Positions 1 to 10,948 are shown, counted from the stretch's first letter. The stretch is DNA of 64,000 nucleotides from Laribacter hongkongensis DSM 14985 (GCF_000423285.1 NZ_AUHR01000004.1:124001-188000), one strand, 5' to 3'. Made by a program: numbers and translations. The notes: generated from the letters alone by a model not told the origin.

Positions 1-1
1 T

Positions 2-85
2 CTGTACTGCGCCGTGATCGTCAAGAAGGTGGATGCCAAGACCCGCGGCAAGGTCGGCATCAACGAGCTGCTGCGTGGCATCTGA
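2..85 (+). CDS. C-terminal fragment of an unidentified protein (starts before window)
   Basis: An open frame enters from the left edge and ends in TGA; 27 residues are visible, ending in NELLRGI. There is a YCAVIVKKVDAKTR stretch but I cannot assign a family from so short a tail. A strong intrinsic terminator follows 28 bases after the stop, which supports this being a real gene end. Nothing can be said about its function. Confidence 0.6.
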   Translation: MYCAVIVKKVDAKTRGKVGINELLRGI

Positions 86-112
86 ATCCCGCTGGCTGGC
101 ATGAAATGATGG

Positions 113-140
113 ACGGCAGGCAATCAGGCCTGCCGTTTTT
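113..140 (+). terminator. Intrinsic terminator of the upstream gene
   Basis: A perfect 9-bp stem (acggcaggc paired with gcctgccgt) around a 6-base loop is followed by a run of T. It separates the truncated left-edge gene from zapE. Confidence 0.85.
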
Positions 141-169
141 CATTGGTGGTCAGTGGCCGTAGCCGCTTG

Positions 170-178
170 TGTTAGAGT
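170..178 (+). promoter_or_regulatory. Possible extended -10 element of zapE
   Basis: TGtTAGAGT lies about 30 bases before the zapE ATG. No good -35 hexamer is visible, which fits an extended -10 promoter. The same TGnTAGAAT form precedes ndk and the ABC-F gene in this window. The assignment is by pattern only. Confidence 0.4.
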
Positions 179-208
179 GCCGTTTTTGCACCGCCACATG
201 GATTTTGC

Positions 209-1348
209 ATGTCGCAGCATGTCTTTTCTCCGGGCCAGAATGCCAGCCTGTCGCCACAGGCGTGGTACGACCAGCTTGCTGGCGCTGACGGTTTTTTTCA
301 TGACCCGGCGCAGGCGCAGGCCATCGCCCATCTGGAAACCCTCTACCAGCAGCTGCTGCTGTTCAAGCGCAAGCGCGGCCGTTTTCTGGGCAAAAGCCTG
401 CGCAGTCCCGATGTGCCGCGTGGCCTGTATTTCTGGGGCGGCGTCGGGCGTGGCAAAAGCTTCCTGATGGATGCGTTTTTTGCCTGTGTGCCGTACCGGC
501 GCAAGCGGCGCATCCACTTTCATCACTTCATGATGGAAGTCCACAACGAACTCAAGACCCTGACCAGCGCGACCGATCCGCTGGTGACCGTGGCCGAGCG
601 GATCGCCGCCCGTACCCGGCTGTTGTGCTTCGACGAGTTCCACGTGTCGGACATCGCCGACGCCATGATCCTGGGGCGCTTGCTCAAGGAACTGTTCGAG
701 CGTGGCGTGGTGTTCGTCATGACCTCGAATTACCCGCCGGACGGGCTGTACCCCAACGGTTTGCAGCGGCTGAACTTCCTGCCGACGATCGCGCTGATGC
801 AGCACTGGCTGACCGTGGTCAATGTCGACGGCGGCCAGGATTACCGCCTGCGCGAGCTGACACGAGAGCCGCTCTACATCACGCCGCTGGCAGGTGCCGA
901 CGACAAGATGGAGGCCATCTGGCAGCGGCTGGCGCATGGCGCCAGCCAGCCGCGCACCATCGAGATACTGGGGCGGCCGCTCCGGTGCCGCCGTCACGTA
1001 CCCGGCGCGATCTGGTTCGATTTCCGGGAGCTGTGCGGCGGGCCGCGGGCGCAGACCGATTACGTTGAACTTGCCCGTGAATATCACACGGTGTTCCTGT
1101 CGGACATTCCGCGTCTGGGCAGCCGTCAGGCCAGCGAGGCGCGCCGGCTGACCTGGCTGGTGGACGTGTTCTACGACAGCCGGGTCAAGCTGGTGATCTC
1201 TGCCGAGGTCGAGGCAGACCTGCTCTACACCGAAGGCGTACAGGCCAGCGAGTTTTTCCGCACGGCAAGCCGGCTGACCGAAATGCAGTCCAGCGCCTAT
1301 CTGGCGCTGGCGCACCGGCTGGCCGAGGAAAGCGAGCCGGCAGCCTGA
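209..1348 (+). CDS. zapE: Cell division protein ZapE (AFG1-like ATPase)
   Basis: 379 residues, the usual length of the bacterial AFG1/ZapE family. A Walker A motif GGVGRGKS is at residues 77-84 and a Walker B region LLCFDEFHVSD near 145-155; the DEFxVxDxxDA stretch is typical of the family. ZapE is known in gammaproteobacteria as an ATPase that acts on the Z-ring under stress or low oxygen. An ATG a little upstream exists in another frame, but 209 opens the family-like N-terminus. The next gene, convergent, encodes a SPOR-domain protein, also a division-linked family; that link is inference. Confidence 0.93.
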   Translation: MSQHVFSPGQNASLSPQAWYDQLAGADGFFHDPAQAQAIAHLETLYQQLLLFKRKRGRFLGKSLRSPDVPRGLYFWGGVGRGKSFLMDAFFACVPYRRKRRIHFHHFMMEVHNELKTLTSATDPLVTVAERIAARTRLLCFDEFHVSDIADAMILGRLLKELFERGVVFVMTSNYPPDGLYPNGLQRLNFLPTIALMQHWLTVVNVDGGQDYRLRELTREPLYITPLAGADDKMEAIWQRLAHGASQPRTIEILGRPLRCRRHVPGAIWFDFRELCGGPRAQTDYVELAREYHTVFLSDIPRLGSRQASEARRLTWLVDVFYDSRVKLVISAEVEADLLYTEGVQASEFFRTASRLTEMQSSAYLALAHRLAEESEPAA

Positions 1349-1381
1349 GCCGGGCCCGAGAGACCGGGGTATCTTGCATGT

Positions 1382-1412
1382 AATACAGGGTGCGATATAC
1401 GCGCCCTGTATT
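1382..1412. terminator. Long stem-loop between zapE and the SPOR gene
   Basis: A 13-bp inverted repeat (aatacagggtgcg with cgcgccctgtatt, one G-T) has a 5-base loop and lies 33 bases after the zapE stop. There is only a short T-rich tail, so it may act as a weak terminator or as a 3'-end stabiliser for either convergent transcript. Confidence 0.55.
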
Positions 1413-1514
1413 GTTGGTGCGGAAGCAGCGGAAGGTGACTGCAAGGCGCCGGACAGACCCGGCTTTGCGGCCGGCGCTCATGCGACCATGAGCGCTAGGG
1501 CGGGTCGTCGGCCG

Positions 1515-2237
1515 TCAGCCGCCGTTGGCGGCCAGCATCGGTGACAGTCCCATGTCCTTGAGTTTCTGCATGGCTTCTTCGGCTTCGGCACGCGTCTGGA
1601 ACGGGCCGACCGATACCCGGGTTTCACTACGGACCGGAATGTCGGCGGCTTTGAGGCGCTGGATCAGTGCCGTGGCGTTGCCAAGGTTGCTGAACAGGCC
1701 CAGCTGTACGCGATAGCCCTTGGACGTGCCCGCAGGCTGGGCCTCGGCCGGAGCGGCAGCAACCGGCGGCGGGGCTTCCTGTTTCATGACCACCGAGCGT
1801 GCCGGGGCAGCCGGAGCGGGCTCAGGCCGTGCAGCTGTTGCCTTGGTCGCCGGAGCCGGATTTGCCGCCGGTTCTTTGGCGGTCCTGGCCGGCGCCGGAG
1901 CGGCCGCAGGCTTGGAGGCCGGTGCCGGGCCATGAGGCAACCTGGAAGCTGGTTCTGTGGTGGCGGCCGGACTGGGGGCAGGTTCCGGTTCGGCCGTGGT
2001 GGCAGGCGTCTGGCCGGCTGGCGGGGCGTCGGCAGCCGGAGCCGGGGCCTCGGCAATCTTGCCGCTGACGCTGGGAGCAATGGTCGGCACGCTGCGTGCC
2101 GGCTCGGGCTCGTTGCCGGACTGGTAGATAGCCCAGCCCAGGAGGGCAACCACGACGGCGGCGGCGGCCATCAGGAGGGGGCGGCGCGAACGCGGGGATG
2201 ATTCTTCGGGGCTCTGCGGCTCGTTGGATGAGGTCAT
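1515..2237 (-). CDS. SPOR-domain membrane protein
   Basis: 240 residues. A short cytoplasmic N-terminus is followed by one membrane segment (about residues 21-38), then roughly 110 residues of Ala/Pro/Glu-rich linker, then a C-terminal SPOR domain (about 170-236) beginning GYRVQLGLFSN. This is the layout of FtsN- and DedD-like proteins, which bind denuded septal peptidoglycan. It is not certain that this is FtsN itself, since many Neisseriales carry several SPOR proteins. It is transcribed towards zapE. Confidence 0.85.
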   Translation of the reverse strand: MTSSNEPQSPEESSPRSRRPLLMAAAAVVVALLGWAIYQSGNEPEPARSVPTIAPSVSGKIAEAPAPAADAPPAGQTPATTAEPEPAPSPAATTEPASRLPHGPAPASKPAAAPAPARTAKEPAANPAPATKATAARPEPAPAAPARSVVMKQEAPPPVAAAPAEAQPAGTSKGYRVQLGLFSNLGNATALIQRLKAADIPVRSETRVSVGPFQTRAEAEEAMQKLKDMGLSPMLAANGG

Positions 2238-2286
2238 GGACTGGCCGTAACGTAATGGGTCGGTAAGGACGGCGAAGCAACAAGGC

Positions 2287-2295
2287 TGTTAGAAT
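2287..2295 (+). promoter_or_regulatory. Extended -10 promoter element of ndk
   Basis: TGtTAGAAT matches an extended -10 (TGnTATAAT) with one change and lies about 70 bases before the ndk ATG. No convincing -35 box is seen. By sequence match only. Confidence 0.5.
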
Positions 2296-2363
2296 GCCCG
2301 GTTTACCGCTGGATGCTTTGTCCGGCGGTAGAGGTTTTGCATCCCAACTCTCTGGAGGTTTTT

Positions 2364-2789
2364 ATGGCAATCGAACGCACCCTGTCAATCGTCAAGCCGG
2401 ACGCCGTGGCCAAGAACGTGATCGGCAAGATCTATGATCGCTTCGAATCCAACGGTCTGAAAATCGTTGCTGCCAAGATGAAGCACCTGTCGCGCCGTGA
2501 AGCCGAAGGCTTCTACGCCGTGCACAAAGAGCGTCCGTTCTTCAACGATCTGGTCGAGTTCATGATCTCCGGCCCGGTGATGGTGCAGGTGCTGGAAGGC
2601 GAAAACGCCGTGCTGAAGAACCGCGAACTGATGGGCGCCACCGATCCGAAGAAAGCTGACGCCGGCACCATCCGCGCCGACTTCGCCGAGTCGATCGACG
2701 CCAACGCCGTGCATGGTTCGGACAGCCTCGAGAACGCCGCGATCGAAATCGCCTACTTCTTCTCCGCTACCGAAGTCTGCCCGCGCTGA
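2364..2789 (+). CDS. ndk: Nucleoside diphosphate kinase
   Basis: 141 residues, the standard length. The protein opens [14 protein letters not shown] and includes the active-site histidine segment (NAVHGSDS, about residues 114-121). It transfers the gamma-phosphate between NTPs and NDPs through phosphohistidine. The start at 2364 has a clear GGAGG six bases upstream; an in-frame upstream ATG would add 17 unrelated residues and lacks a ribosome site. It heads the run that continues with rlmN, rodZ and ispG. Confidence 0.98.
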   Translation: MAIERTLSIVKPDAVAKNVIGKIYDRFESNGLKIVAAKMKHLSRREAEGFYAVHKERPFFNDLVEFMISGPVMVQVLEGENAVLKNRELMGATDPKKADAGTIRADFAESIDANAVHGSDSLENAAIEIAYFFSATEVCPR

Positions 2790-2857
2790 TTTCACTCAGG
2801 CCTGTCCTGAACCGCGCCGGTCCCGCGACCGGCGCGCTTTGATTCCGAAGTGTGTGT

Positions 2858-3958
2858 ATGAAGACCAACCTGCTCGACTTTACCCTGCCGGCCCTGACCG
2901 AACATTTTGCTGCCATGGGCGAAAAGCCTTTCCGCGCCAAACAGGTCATGCGCTGGATGCACCAGATGGGGCAAAACGATTTTGATGCCATGACCGATCT
3001 GGCCAAATCGCTGCGTGCCAAGCTGCACGACACTGCCACTGTCACCGTGCCCAGCCTGATGCTGGAACAGGCGTCGAGCGATGGCACCCGCAAGTGGCTG
3101 CTGGATGTCGGCACCGGCAACGGGGTGGAAACCGTGTTCATTCCCGAAGACGACCGCGGCACGCTGTGCGTGTCGAGCCAGGTCGGCTGCGCACTGGAAT
3201 GCACCTTCTGCTCGACCGGCCGCCAGGGCTTTAACCGCAACCTCAGCACCGCCGAGATCATCGGCCAGCTGTGGTGGGCGAACAAATCGATGGGGGTGAC
3301 GCCGAAGAACGAACGCGTCATCTCCAATGTGGTGATGATGGGCATGGGCGAACCGCTGGCCAACTACGACAACGTGGTGGCGGCCATGCGCATCATGCTC
3401 GACGACCACGGCTACGGCCTGTCGCGCCGCCGGGTCACGCTGTCGACCTCCGGGCTGGTGCCGGCGATGGACCGCCTGCGCGAGGATTGTCCGGTGGCGC
3501 TGGCCGTGAGCCTGCATGCGCCGAACGACCGCATCCGCGACGAGATCGTGCCGATCAACAAAAAGTATCCGCTGCGCGAACTGCTGGCGGCATGCGAGCG
3601 ATATCTGGAAAAAGCCCCGCGCGACTTTGTCACGTTCGAATACGTGATGCTCGACCAGATCAACGACCGTCCCGAACACGCCCGCGAACTGGTGGCGCTG
3701 GTGCGCGACGTGCCGTGCAAGTTCAACCTGATCCCGTTCAACCCGTTCCCGAATTCCGGCTACGGTCGTGCCAGCAACAATGCCGTGCGCGCCTTCCGCG
3801 ATATTCTGGCCGAGGCCGGTTACATCACCACCGTACGCAAGACCCGGGGTGAGGACATCGACGCGGCCTGCGGGCAACTGGCCGGACAGGTGCAGGACAA
3901 GACCCAGCGCAAGGTGCGCTGGCTCGACAAGGGCGGCAGCACAGAGGCCGGCGTCTAG
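2858..3958 (+). CDS. rlmN: Dual-specificity 23S rRNA/tRNA adenine-C2 methyltransferase RlmN
   Basis: 366 residues. A radical-SAM CxxxCxxC motif (CALECTFC) sits near residue 105, followed by [10 protein letters not shown] and the [13 protein letters not shown] block typical of RlmN. The family methylates A2503 of 23S rRNA and A37 of some tRNAs through a methyl-cysteine intermediate. A GTG six bases upstream is in frame, but ATG at 2858 gives the family N-terminus (MKTNLLDF). About 70 bases separate it from ndk, so the two are probably co-transcribed. Confidence 0.97.
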   Translation: MKTNLLDFTLPALTEHFAAMGEKPFRAKQVMRWMHQMGQNDFDAMTDLAKSLRAKLHDTATVTVPSLMLEQASSDGTRKWLLDVGTGNGVETVFIPEDDRGTLCVSSQVGCALECTFCSTGRQGFNRNLSTAEIIGQLWWANKSMGVTPKNERVISNVVMMGMGEPLANYDNVVAAMRIMLDDHGYGLSRRRVTLSTSGLVPAMDRLREDCPVALAVSLHAPNDRIRDEIVPINKKYPLRELLAACERYLEKAPRDFVTFEYVMLDQINDRPEHARELVALVRDVPCKFNLIPFNPFPNSGYGRASNNAVRAFRDILAEAGYITTVRKTRGEDIDAACGQLAGQVQDKTQRKVRWLDKGGSTEAGV

Positions 3959-4109
3959 CACCAACTTCCCGCGAGGGGGCTGCGTGCCGGCGCGATCGCG
4001 GTTATCCTTCAGCATTTCATGATGTTTGGCTCGCCCTTGTGCGAGTGAAGCGCAGGGCGGCCGGATGCCGCCGCCCCTCACCCTCATACCCAGCAGGCGA
4101 CAGATTCGA

Positions 4110-5018
4110 ATGAGCAGCGAAGTCAATCCGCAACCCAGTTCTCCGCTTCAGTCAGCGGGGGTGGTGCTGTCCAACGAGCGTATCAAGCGCGGCATTTCCA
4201 TCCAGGAAGTCGCAGACCAGATCAAGCTCTCGCGCAAGCAGATCGAGGCCATCGAGGCTGATGCCTACGACCGTTTGCCCGGCCCGACCTTTGCCCGGGG
4301 ATTCGTGCGCAACTACGCCAGGTTTCTCGGCCTGGACCCGGTGCCGCTGCTGGCCTGGATGGACCAGAACCTGCCCAGTACCGCCGTGGCAGCCCATCCG
4401 GAACCTGTGGCTCCGGTCGAGCCTCAACCGGAAATGCCGCAGCGCCCGGCGCCCGGCAGCAGCAAGCGCGGTAGTGGCCGGCTGATCGGCGGACTGGTGC
4501 TGCTGGCAGCCATCGGTGCGGCCGGCTGGGCGCTGTTCGGAGCCATCCGCCAGCCGTCCATGCCGCAGGCTGCCCTGGTTCCGTCCGAGGCCACGGCCGA
4601 AGCCGAGCCGGCGCCGCCGACCGAAGAAGCCGCTGATCCGCAGGTCGAGGCCGCCGTGACCGAACCGGCAGCCCCGGCACCAGCAGAACCGGCCGCAGCG
4701 CCGGCTGAACCGGCTCCGGCACCTGCTGCCAGTACACCGGCCAGCGTGGATACTGCCAGGCCCACCACGACCGACAGCGCAGCTGCCGGCATTCGTGTGC
4801 AAGCCAGGCAGAATGCCTGGGTGTCGATTACCGATGCCAATGACGACAAGCTGGTCTACGGCGAAGTGACCGCCGGCAGCGAACGCAGCGTCAGCGGCAA
4901 GCCGCCGTACCGGATCGTGATCGGCAATGCCCAGCATGCACAACTGTTCTTCAACGGCCAGCCGGTGGATCTTGCCAGCAAGACCAAAGGCAGCACGGCC
5001 AAACTGACGCTTGAGTAA
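4110..5018 (+). CDS. rodZ: Cell-shape protein RodZ
   Basis: 302 residues. The N-terminal helix-turn-helix (about 18-85; [20 protein letters not shown] onward) is followed by a basic patch, one membrane helix (about 128-148, [18 protein letters not shown]), a long Pro/Ala/Glu linker, and a C-terminal DUF4115 domain (about 225-302). RodZ links the MreB cytoskeleton to the membrane. ATG 4110 is chosen because the upstream in-frame ATG at 4026 adds 28 residues that do not resemble the family. In many Neisseriales and pseudomonads a pilF/pilW gene sits between rlmN and rodZ; here only 151 bases separate them. Confidence 0.93.
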   Translation: MSSEVNPQPSSPLQSAGVVLSNERIKRGISIQEVADQIKLSRKQIEAIEADAYDRLPGPTFARGFVRNYARFLGLDPVPLLAWMDQNLPSTAVAAHPEPVAPVEPQPEMPQRPAPGSSKRGSGRLIGGLVLLAAIGAAGWALFGAIRQPSMPQAALVPSEATAEAEPAPPTEEAADPQVEAAVTEPAAPAPAEPAAAPAEPAPAPAASTPASVDTARPTTTDSAAAGIRVQARQNAWVSITDANDDKLVYGEVTAGSERSVSGKPPYRIVIGNAQHAQLFFNGQPVDLASKTKGSTAKLTLE

Positions 5019-5022
5019 TCAC

Positions 5023-6288
5023 ATGAGTTCCACGGGTCCGGGCCGCCGTGTCTGCCGTCAGGCACGCATTGGCCATGTGCTGATGGGCGGGACGGCTCCG
5101 GTCGTCGTGCAGTCGATGACCAATACCGATACGGCCGATGCCGCAGCGACTGCCTTGCAGGTATTCGACCTGTGGCAGGCCGGCAGCGAGGTGGTGCGCA
5201 TCACGGTGAATTCGCCGGAGGCCGCCGCGCGCGTGGCGGAAATCCGCCAGCGGCTGGACGACATGGGCTGCACGGCCCCGCTGGTGGGCGATTTCCACTT
5301 CAACGGCGACCGCCTGCTGCGCGATTACCCGGATTGCGCCCGGGCACTGGCCAAGTACCGCATCAATCCCGGCAATGTCGGCAAGGGTGCCAAGGGTGAC
5401 GACAAGTTCGCCTTCATGATCCGGCAGGCCATCGAATACGACAAGGCCGTGCGCATCGGCGTCAACTGGGGCAGCCTTGACCAGACCTTGGCCAACCGGC
5501 TGATGGATGAAAATGCCCGGCGTCCTCATCCGTTGCCGGCCGAAGCCATCATGCGTGAAGCGCTGATCATCTCGGCGCTCGACAATGCCGAAAAGGCTGT
5601 CGGGCTGGGCCTGAGTCCGGACCAGGTCATCCTGTCGTGCAAGGTCAGCCATGTGCAGGACCTGATTGCCGTTTACCGCGAACTGGCCCGCCGTTGCGAT
5701 TACGCCCTGCACCTGGGGCTGACCGAAGCCGGCATGGGCTCCAAGGGGATCGTGGCTTCGACGGCTGCGCTGTCCGTACTGTTGCAGGAAGGCATTGGCG
5801 ACACCATCCGCGTATCCCTGACACCGGAGCCGGGAGAATCCCGCACCAAGGAAGTGGTGGTGGCGCAGGAAATCCTCCAGACCATGGGGATCCGCTCTTT
5901 TACTCCTCTGGTGACGGCCTGTCCGGGTTGCGGCCGGACGACGTCCACGTTTTTCCAGGAGCTGGCGCAACGCATCCAGGGTTATCTGCGCGAGCAGATG
6001 CCGCTGTGGCGGGCCGAGTATCCCGGCGTGGAAATGCTCAACGTGGCAGTAATGGGATGTGTGGTCAACGGGCCGGGAGAAAGCAAGCTGGCTGATGTCG
6101 GCATCAGCCTGCCTGGCACGGGCGAGGTGCCCGTGGCTCCGGTGTATGTAGACGGTGAAAAGACCGTCACCCTCAAAGGGGAACGCATCGCGGAGGAGTT
6201 CCAGGCCATCGTTGATGCCTATGTCCGCAAAAACTACGGTGAAGGGGGCGCAAAACGCCGCCGCGTGATTGCGGTCAGGCCGGCCTGA
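5023..6288 (+). CDS. ispG: 4-hydroxy-3-methylbut-2-en-1-yl diphosphate synthase
   Basis: 421 residues. The protein carries the TIM-barrel segment [12 protein letters not shown] and, near the C-terminus, the 4Fe-4S ligands CPGCGR and GCVVNGPGE. It performs the penultimate step of the non-mevalonate isoprenoid pathway. ATG 5023 lies four bases after the rodZ stop; an in-frame TTG at 5011 overlaps rodZ and is less likely. The close spacing indicates one transcript with rodZ. Confidence 0.97.
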   Translation: MSSTGPGRRVCRQARIGHVLMGGTAPVVVQSMTNTDTADAAATALQVFDLWQAGSEVVRITVNSPEAAARVAEIRQRLDDMGCTAPLVGDFHFNGDRLLRDYPDCARALAKYRINPGNVGKGAKGDDKFAFMIRQAIEYDKAVRIGVNWGSLDQTLANRLMDENARRPHPLPAEAIMREALIISALDNAEKAVGLGLSPDQVILSCKVSHVQDLIAVYRELARRCDYALHLGLTEAGMGSKGIVASTAALSVLLQEGIGDTIRVSLTPEPGESRTKEVVVAQEILQTMGIRSFTPLVTACPGCGRTTSTFFQELAQRIQGYLREQMPLWRAEYPGVEMLNVAVMGCVVNGPGESKLADVGISLPGTGEVPVAPVYVDGEKTVTLKGERIAEEFQAIVDAYVRKNYGEGGAKRRRVIAVRPA

Positions 6289-6303
6289 CACTGGCCTGAA
6301 AGC

Positions 6304-6332
6304 ATGCCCGCAGCGCCGGAAGGGGCGGGCAT
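6304..6332 (+). other. Stem-loop between ispG and hisS
   Basis: atgcccgc pairs with gcgggcat across 13 bases, with further GC pairing inside. No T-run follows, so it is more likely a processing or attenuation hairpin than a full terminator. Confidence 0.4.
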
Positions 6333-6416
6333 GGTACCCTTGTGCCAAAAACCGGCACCGTTTGCTGCCAGGCTGGCAGCCATGACGGTGCCTGCATGAC
6401 AGAGTGAAGCGAATCC

Positions 6417-7688
6417 ATGGCAGAAAAAATACAGGCGATCCGCGGGATGAACGACATCCTGCCGGCCGAATCGCACCAGTGGGAATACTTTGAAGGCGTG
6501 CTGCGCGGGCTGCTGGCCGACTATGGCTACCAGAACATCCGTACGCCGATCGTTGAATCAACACCGCTGTTCATCCGCTCGATCGGTGAAGTGACCGACA
6601 TCGTCGAGAAGGAAATGTACACCTTTACCGACAGCCTGAACGGCGACAGCCTGACGCTGCGTCCGGAAGGTACGGCCGGTACCCTGCGCGCGGTAGTCGA
6701 GCACAACCTGCTTTACAACACCACCCAGAAGCTCTGGTATACGGGGCCGATGTTCCGGCACGAGCGTCCGCAAAAAGGTCGCTACCGCCAGTTCCACCAG
6801 ATCGGCATCGAAGCACTTGGCTTCGCCGGGCCGGACATCGATGCCGAAATCATCCTGATGACCGCCGACCTGTGGAAGCGTCTGGGCATCAGCGATTTCG
6901 TACAGCTGGAAATCAATACGCTGGGTAACAAGGAAGAACGTGCGGCCCATCGTGAGGCGCTGATCAAATATCTGGAAGGCCATGTCGACATCCTCGACGA
7001 GGACGGCAAGCGGCGCCTGTATACCAACCCGTTACGGGTGCTGGATACCAAGAATCCGGCCATGCAGGACATGGCCAACCAGGCACCGCGCCTGATCGAC
7101 TACCTGGGAGCCGAGTCGCGGGCCCACTACGACGGCTGGAAAGCCATGATCGAGGCCGTGGGCATCCGCTATGTGGAAAACCCCCGTCTGGTGCGCGGGC
7201 TCGACTACTACAACCAATCGGTGTTCGAGTGGGTGACCACCGAGCTGGGCGCCCAGGGCACGGTTTGTGCCGGCGGGCGTTACGACGGCCTGACCGAGCA
7301 GATCGGCGGCAAGCCCGCCCCGGGTATCGGCTTTGGCATGGGAATGGAGCGCGTGCTGTTGCTGCTGGCTGACAAGGACTTGCTGCCCGCCCGCAAGGCG
7401 GCAGATGTCTACATTGTCCAGCAGGGCGAGGGAGCACCGGTCTACGCCATGCAACTGGCGCAGGACCTGCGGGCTGCCGGCCTGTCGGTCATCCAGCATC
7501 TGGGTGAGGCCAGCTTCAAGTCGCAGATGAAAAAGGCCGACCAGAGCGGTGCCCGCTGGGCGCTGGTGGTGGGTGAAAACGAAATTCGCCAGCAGCAGGT
7601 AGCGGTCAAGCCGCTGCGCGACGGTACCGAGCAGCAGACCGTTGTCCGTACCGACATTGTCAGCCATCTGGCTGGCCGCATGGCCTAA
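6417..7688 (+). CDS. hisS: Histidyl-tRNA synthetase
   Basis: 423 residues, class II synthetase. It opens [15 protein letters not shown], has motif 2 around [17 protein letters not shown], the histidine-specific [13 protein letters not shown] block, and motif 3 near [15 protein letters not shown], then a C-terminal anticodon-binding domain. It charges tRNA-His. A paralogue without the anticodon domain, hisZ, lies at 14.6 kb. The gene is nine bases upstream of the yfgM-like gene. Confidence 0.98.
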   Translation: MAEKIQAIRGMNDILPAESHQWEYFEGVLRGLLADYGYQNIRTPIVESTPLFIRSIGEVTDIVEKEMYTFTDSLNGDSLTLRPEGTAGTLRAVVEHNLLYNTTQKLWYTGPMFRHERPQKGRYRQFHQIGIEALGFAGPDIDAEIILMTADLWKRLGISDFVQLEINTLGNKEERAAHREALIKYLEGHVDILDEDGKRRLYTNPLRVLDTKNPAMQDMANQAPRLIDYLGAESRAHYDGWKAMIEAVGIRYVENPRLVRGLDYYNQSVFEWVTTELGAQGTVCAGGRYDGLTEQIGGKPAPGIGFGMGMERVLLLLADKDLLPARKAADVYIVQQGEGAPVYAMQLAQDLRAAGLSVIQHLGEASFKSQMKKADQSGARWALVVGENEIRQQQVAVKPLRDGTEQQTVVRTDIVSHLAGRMA

Positions 7689-7697
7689 GGGGAGAGC

Positions 7698-8333
7698 ATG
7701 GCTTTCGACTTGCAGGAACAGGAACAGATCGACGCCGCCAAGGCGTTCTGGCAGCAATGGGGCAAATGGATCAGCCTGGCGGTCATCGTGGTGGCGCTGG
7801 GCTATCTCGGTTATCAGGGCTGGAAGTATTACCGCAGCCATCAGGCCGAACAGGCCGCACTGCTGTATGCCCCGGTGGAAACGGCCGTGACCGAAGGCGA
7901 TGCAGGCAAGCTGGTAGCCAGTGCCAAGGCACTGCAGGATGCTTATCCGAAGTCCGGCTATGCCGCACGGGCCAGCCTGCTGGCAGCCCGGGTTGCCTTT
8001 GACAAGGGAGACACCAAGACGGCCGAGCAGGAATTGCGCTGGGTTGCCGGCAATGCAGCCGAGCCGGCAGTCAAGGCCGTGGCGCAGCTGCGGCTGGCCG
8101 GGCTGCAACTGGATGCAGGGCAGACCGATGCTGCGCTGGCCGAGCTGGCCAGGCCGATCGATGCCACATTCCTGCCGCAGCAACTGGAATTGAAGGGTGA
8201 TGCCTTGCTGGTCAAGGGGGACCGCCAGGGGGCGCGTGTCGCTTATCAGGAGGCCATCGCCAAACTGGCGCCGGATGCTCCGCAACAGGCGCTCCTGAAC
8301 GTCAAGCTGGATGCTCTCGGAGGAGAACAATAA
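7698..8333 (+). CDS. yfgM: YfgM-like ancillary Sec translocon subunit
   Basis: 211 residues with one N-terminal membrane helix (about 24-43) and a periplasmic TPR-like helical region (TPR_21 family). In E. coli YfgM binds SecYEG and periplasmic chaperones. GGGGAGAG precedes the start. It sits in the conserved slot between hisS and bamB, and its stop codon touches the bamB ATG. Confidence 0.88.
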   Translation: MAFDLQEQEQIDAAKAFWQQWGKWISLAVIVVALGYLGYQGWKYYRSHQAEQAALLYAPVETAVTEGDAGKLVASAKALQDAYPKSGYAARASLLAARVAFDKGDTKTAEQELRWVAGNAAEPAVKAVAQLRLAGLQLDAGQTDAALAELARPIDATFLPQQLELKGDALLVKGDRQGARVAYQEAIAKLAPDAPQQALLNVKLDALGGEQ

Positions 8334-9476
8334 ATGATGACCCGCCTGCGTCTGACCTCGCTGTCCCTTGCTGCCGGTCTGGCCCTTGGCCTGACCGGGT
8401 GTGCCTCGTGGTTCAGCGGTAGCAGCAGCAAACCGGAGCCGACGCCGCTGGCCCCGATGCAGCAGTCCCTGGTACCGCTCAAGACGCAATGGACCGCGTC
8501 GGTCGGCGATGCCGAGGGGTATGCCTTCCGGCCCGCGTATGATGGCACGCGGATTTTTGCTGCAGATGCCAGCGGGCGGGTCAGCATCGTGGATGCCACG
8601 ACCGGGCGGGATGCCGGGCGGGTGGATTTCAAGGCACCGCTGACAGCCGGTGTCACTGTCCAGGATGGTCGCCTGCTGGCCACGACCCGGCAGGGTGAAC
8701 TGGTGTCGATCACCACGTCGGGTGAGCCGCGCTGGAAAGTCCGGCTGTCCAGCCAGGCGCTGGAAACGCCGCAGACCGATGGCAAGACCGTCATCGTGCG
8801 GACGGTTGACGGCCATGTCACCGCATTTGATTTTGCCAGCGGCCAGCAGCTGTGGGTTTACCTGCGACCGCAGCCGGCCCTGACCGTACGTTCCAGTGGC
8901 AATACTGCGCTGGTGGGCTCGGAAGTGGTGCTGGTCGGTGAATCGGGCGGCAAGCTGTCGGTGCTCAACCTCGCCAGCGGTGACCTGCTGTGGGATGCCA
9001 ATGTGGCACTGGCACGCGGAGCCACCGAAATCGACCGGGTGGTCGATGTAGCCAGCCCGCCAGTGTTTGACCGCGGCCAGATTTGTGCAGTGGCCTATCA
9101 AGGGCGGCTAACCTGCTTTGACGCCCGGTCTGCCGCACCGATGTGGTCGCGCGAGGTATCGTCCAGCCGCCCGGTGGCACTGGATGCCGCCAATGTCTAC
9201 GTGACGGCCGAAGACGGTACGGTCTGGGCATTCAGCCGGACTGACGGCAAGACCGTATGGCAACAACCAGGACTCAAGTGGCGGACCGTCAGCGGTCCGG
9301 CCATGCTGGGCCGCTTTGTCGTCGTGACCGATGGCGAAGGCTGGGCCCATCTGCTCTCGAATGAATCGGGCGACCTGCTTGCCCGCACCCGTACCGGTGT
9401 GACCGGAGAGCCGGTCGCTGCCGGCAATGCCTTGGTGGTGCAGGGTGACGGGCGACTTGCCCAACTGGGACTTTGA
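8334..9476 (+). CDS. bamB: Outer membrane assembly lipoprotein BamB
   Basis: 380 residues. A lipoprotein signal ends in the lipobox LTGC (Cys about residue 23). The rest is a series of PQQ-like beta-propeller repeats (for example [34 protein letters not shown]). BamB is the propeller subunit of the BAM complex that inserts outer-membrane beta-barrels. AGGAG lies just before ATG 8334; a second ATG follows directly. It overlaps the start region of der. Confidence 0.95.
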   Translation: MMTRLRLTSLSLAAGLALGLTGCASWFSGSSSKPEPTPLAPMQQSLVPLKTQWTASVGDAEGYAFRPAYDGTRIFAADASGRVSIVDATTGRDAGRVDFKAPLTAGVTVQDGRLLATTRQGELVSITTSGEPRWKVRLSSQALETPQTDGKTVIVRTVDGHVTAFDFASGQQLWVYLRPQPALTVRSSGNTALVGSEVVLVGESGGKLSVLNLASGDLLWDANVALARGATEIDRVVDVASPPVFDRGQICAVAYQGRLTCFDARSAAPMWSREVSSSRPVALDAANVYVTAEDGTVWAFSRTDGKTVWQQPGLKWRTVSGPAMLGRFVVVTDGEGWAHLLSNESGDLLARTRTGVTGEPVAAGNALVVQGDGRLAQLGL

Positions 9477-9481
9477 TTATT

Positions 9482-10858
9482 GTGAAACCAACCGTAGTTC
9501 TGGTCGGCCGGCCCAATGTCGGCAAATCGACCCTCTTCAACCGGCTGACCCGCTCGCGCGATGCGCTGGTCGCGGACCAGCCGGGCCTGACCCGCGACCG
9601 CCATTACGGCCATGGCCGGGTCGGCGGCAAACCGTATCTGGTTGTGGATACCGGCGGCTTCGAGCCGGTGGTTGACAGCGGGATCATGCACGAGATGGCA
9701 CGGCAGACCCTGCAGGCCGTGGACGAGGCTGACGCAGTCATTTTCCTCGTGGACGCCCGGGCCGGCCTGACGCCTCAGGACAAGATCATCGCCAACCAGT
9801 TGCGCCAGATCGGCCGGCCGGTATTCCTGGTGGTGAACAAGGCCGAAGGCATGAGCCGCGCCATGGTGGTGGCCGAGTTCTACGAACTGGGGCTGGACGA
9901 GCCGTGGAGCATCTCCGGTGCACATGGCGAAGGTGTGCGCGAGCTGATGGACGAAGTGCTGGCACCGTTTCCGGACGAATCGGAAGAAGAAACCAGCCGC
10001 CATCCCAAGTTCGCCATCATCGGTCGCCCCAATGTAGGCAAGTCGACGCTGGTGAATGCCATCCTGGGTGAGGAACGCGTCATCGCTTTTGACCATCCTG
10101 GTACGACGCGCGACTCGATCTATATCGATTTTGAGCGCGAAGGCAAGACCTACACCATTATCGATACAGCCGGTGTCCGTCGGCGGGCCAAGATCGACGA
10201 ATCGATCGAGAAGTTTTCCGTCGTCAAGACGTTGCAGGCCATCGAGGACGCCAATGTGTGCGTGCTGGTGCTGGATGCGGCGCTGGACGTGTCCGACCAG
10301 GATGCAACGCTGGCCGGATTTGCGCTGGAAGCCGGGCGGGCGCTGGTAGTGGCAGTCAACAAATGGGATGACTGCGACGAAGAGCAGCGCATCAACATCA
10401 AGCGCAGCATTGCCCGCAAACTGCATTTCCTTGAGTTTGCCAAGTATCACTACATCTCGGCCCTGAAGGGGCAGGGTGTGGCCGATCTGTTCAAGTCGAT
10501 CGATCAGGCATACCACGCTGCGATGATCAAGATGCCGACACCGAAGTTGACCCGCGCCTTGCAGGTGGCCATCGAACGCCAGGCGCCACCGATGATGGGG
10601 CTGATTCGTCCGAAGATGCGCTACGCCCACCAGGGCGGGATGAATCCACCGGTTGTGGTCGTGCACGGCAATGCGCTCGATAAGCTTCCCGACAGCTATA
10701 CCCGATATCTTGAGCACAGCTTCCGTCGCATGTTCAAGCTGGAAGGAACACCGCTGCGCGTACAGTACAAATCGACGGACAACCCTTATGCCGAGCGGCC
10801 TGCTCCGGTGAAGTCGCGTACCAAGCCCAAGGCCGTGCGCTACGGACGACAAAAATAA
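9482..10858 (+). CDS. der: GTPase Der (EngA), ribosome assembly
   Basis: 458 residues with two tandem GTPase domains: G1 motif GRPNVGKS at residues 9-16 and again near 180, each with its DTxG and NKxD partners (VVNKAE, AVNKWD), and a C-terminal KH-like domain. Der acts in late 50S subunit maturation. The start is GTG 9482, which gives the family N-terminus [16 protein letters not shown] 9473 inside the bamB end is the alternative. Confidence 0.97.
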   Translation: MKPTVVLVGRPNVGKSTLFNRLTRSRDALVADQPGLTRDRHYGHGRVGGKPYLVVDTGGFEPVVDSGIMHEMARQTLQAVDEADAVIFLVDARAGLTPQDKIIANQLRQIGRPVFLVVNKAEGMSRAMVVAEFYELGLDEPWSISGAHGEGVRELMDEVLAPFPDESEEETSRHPKFAIIGRPNVGKSTLVNAILGEERVIAFDHPGTTRDSIYIDFEREGKTYTIIDTAGVRRRAKIDESIEKFSVVKTLQAIEDANVCVLVLDAALDVSDQDATLAGFALEAGRALVVAVNKWDDCDEEQRINIKRSIARKLHFLEFAKYHYISALKGQGVADLFKSIDQAYHAAMIKMPTPKLTRALQVAIERQAPPMMGLIRPKMRYAHQGGMNPPVVVVHGNALDKLPDSYTRYLEHSFRRMFKLEGTPLRVQYKSTDNPYAERPAPVKSRTKPKAVRYGRQK

Positions 10859-10948
10859 GTGGCGACCCGGCGATTTTCCGCGTAGAAAAAACTAGACGCT
10901 ATCCCGAGCGAATTACAACATTTCATAACTGAATTCGGAGATTAAAAA

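Noticed and set aside
7032-9101. 689-codon minus-strand frame across hisS, yfgM and bamB
   Set aside because: It spans three well-supported genes on the other strand and has no ribosome site or protein-like composition.
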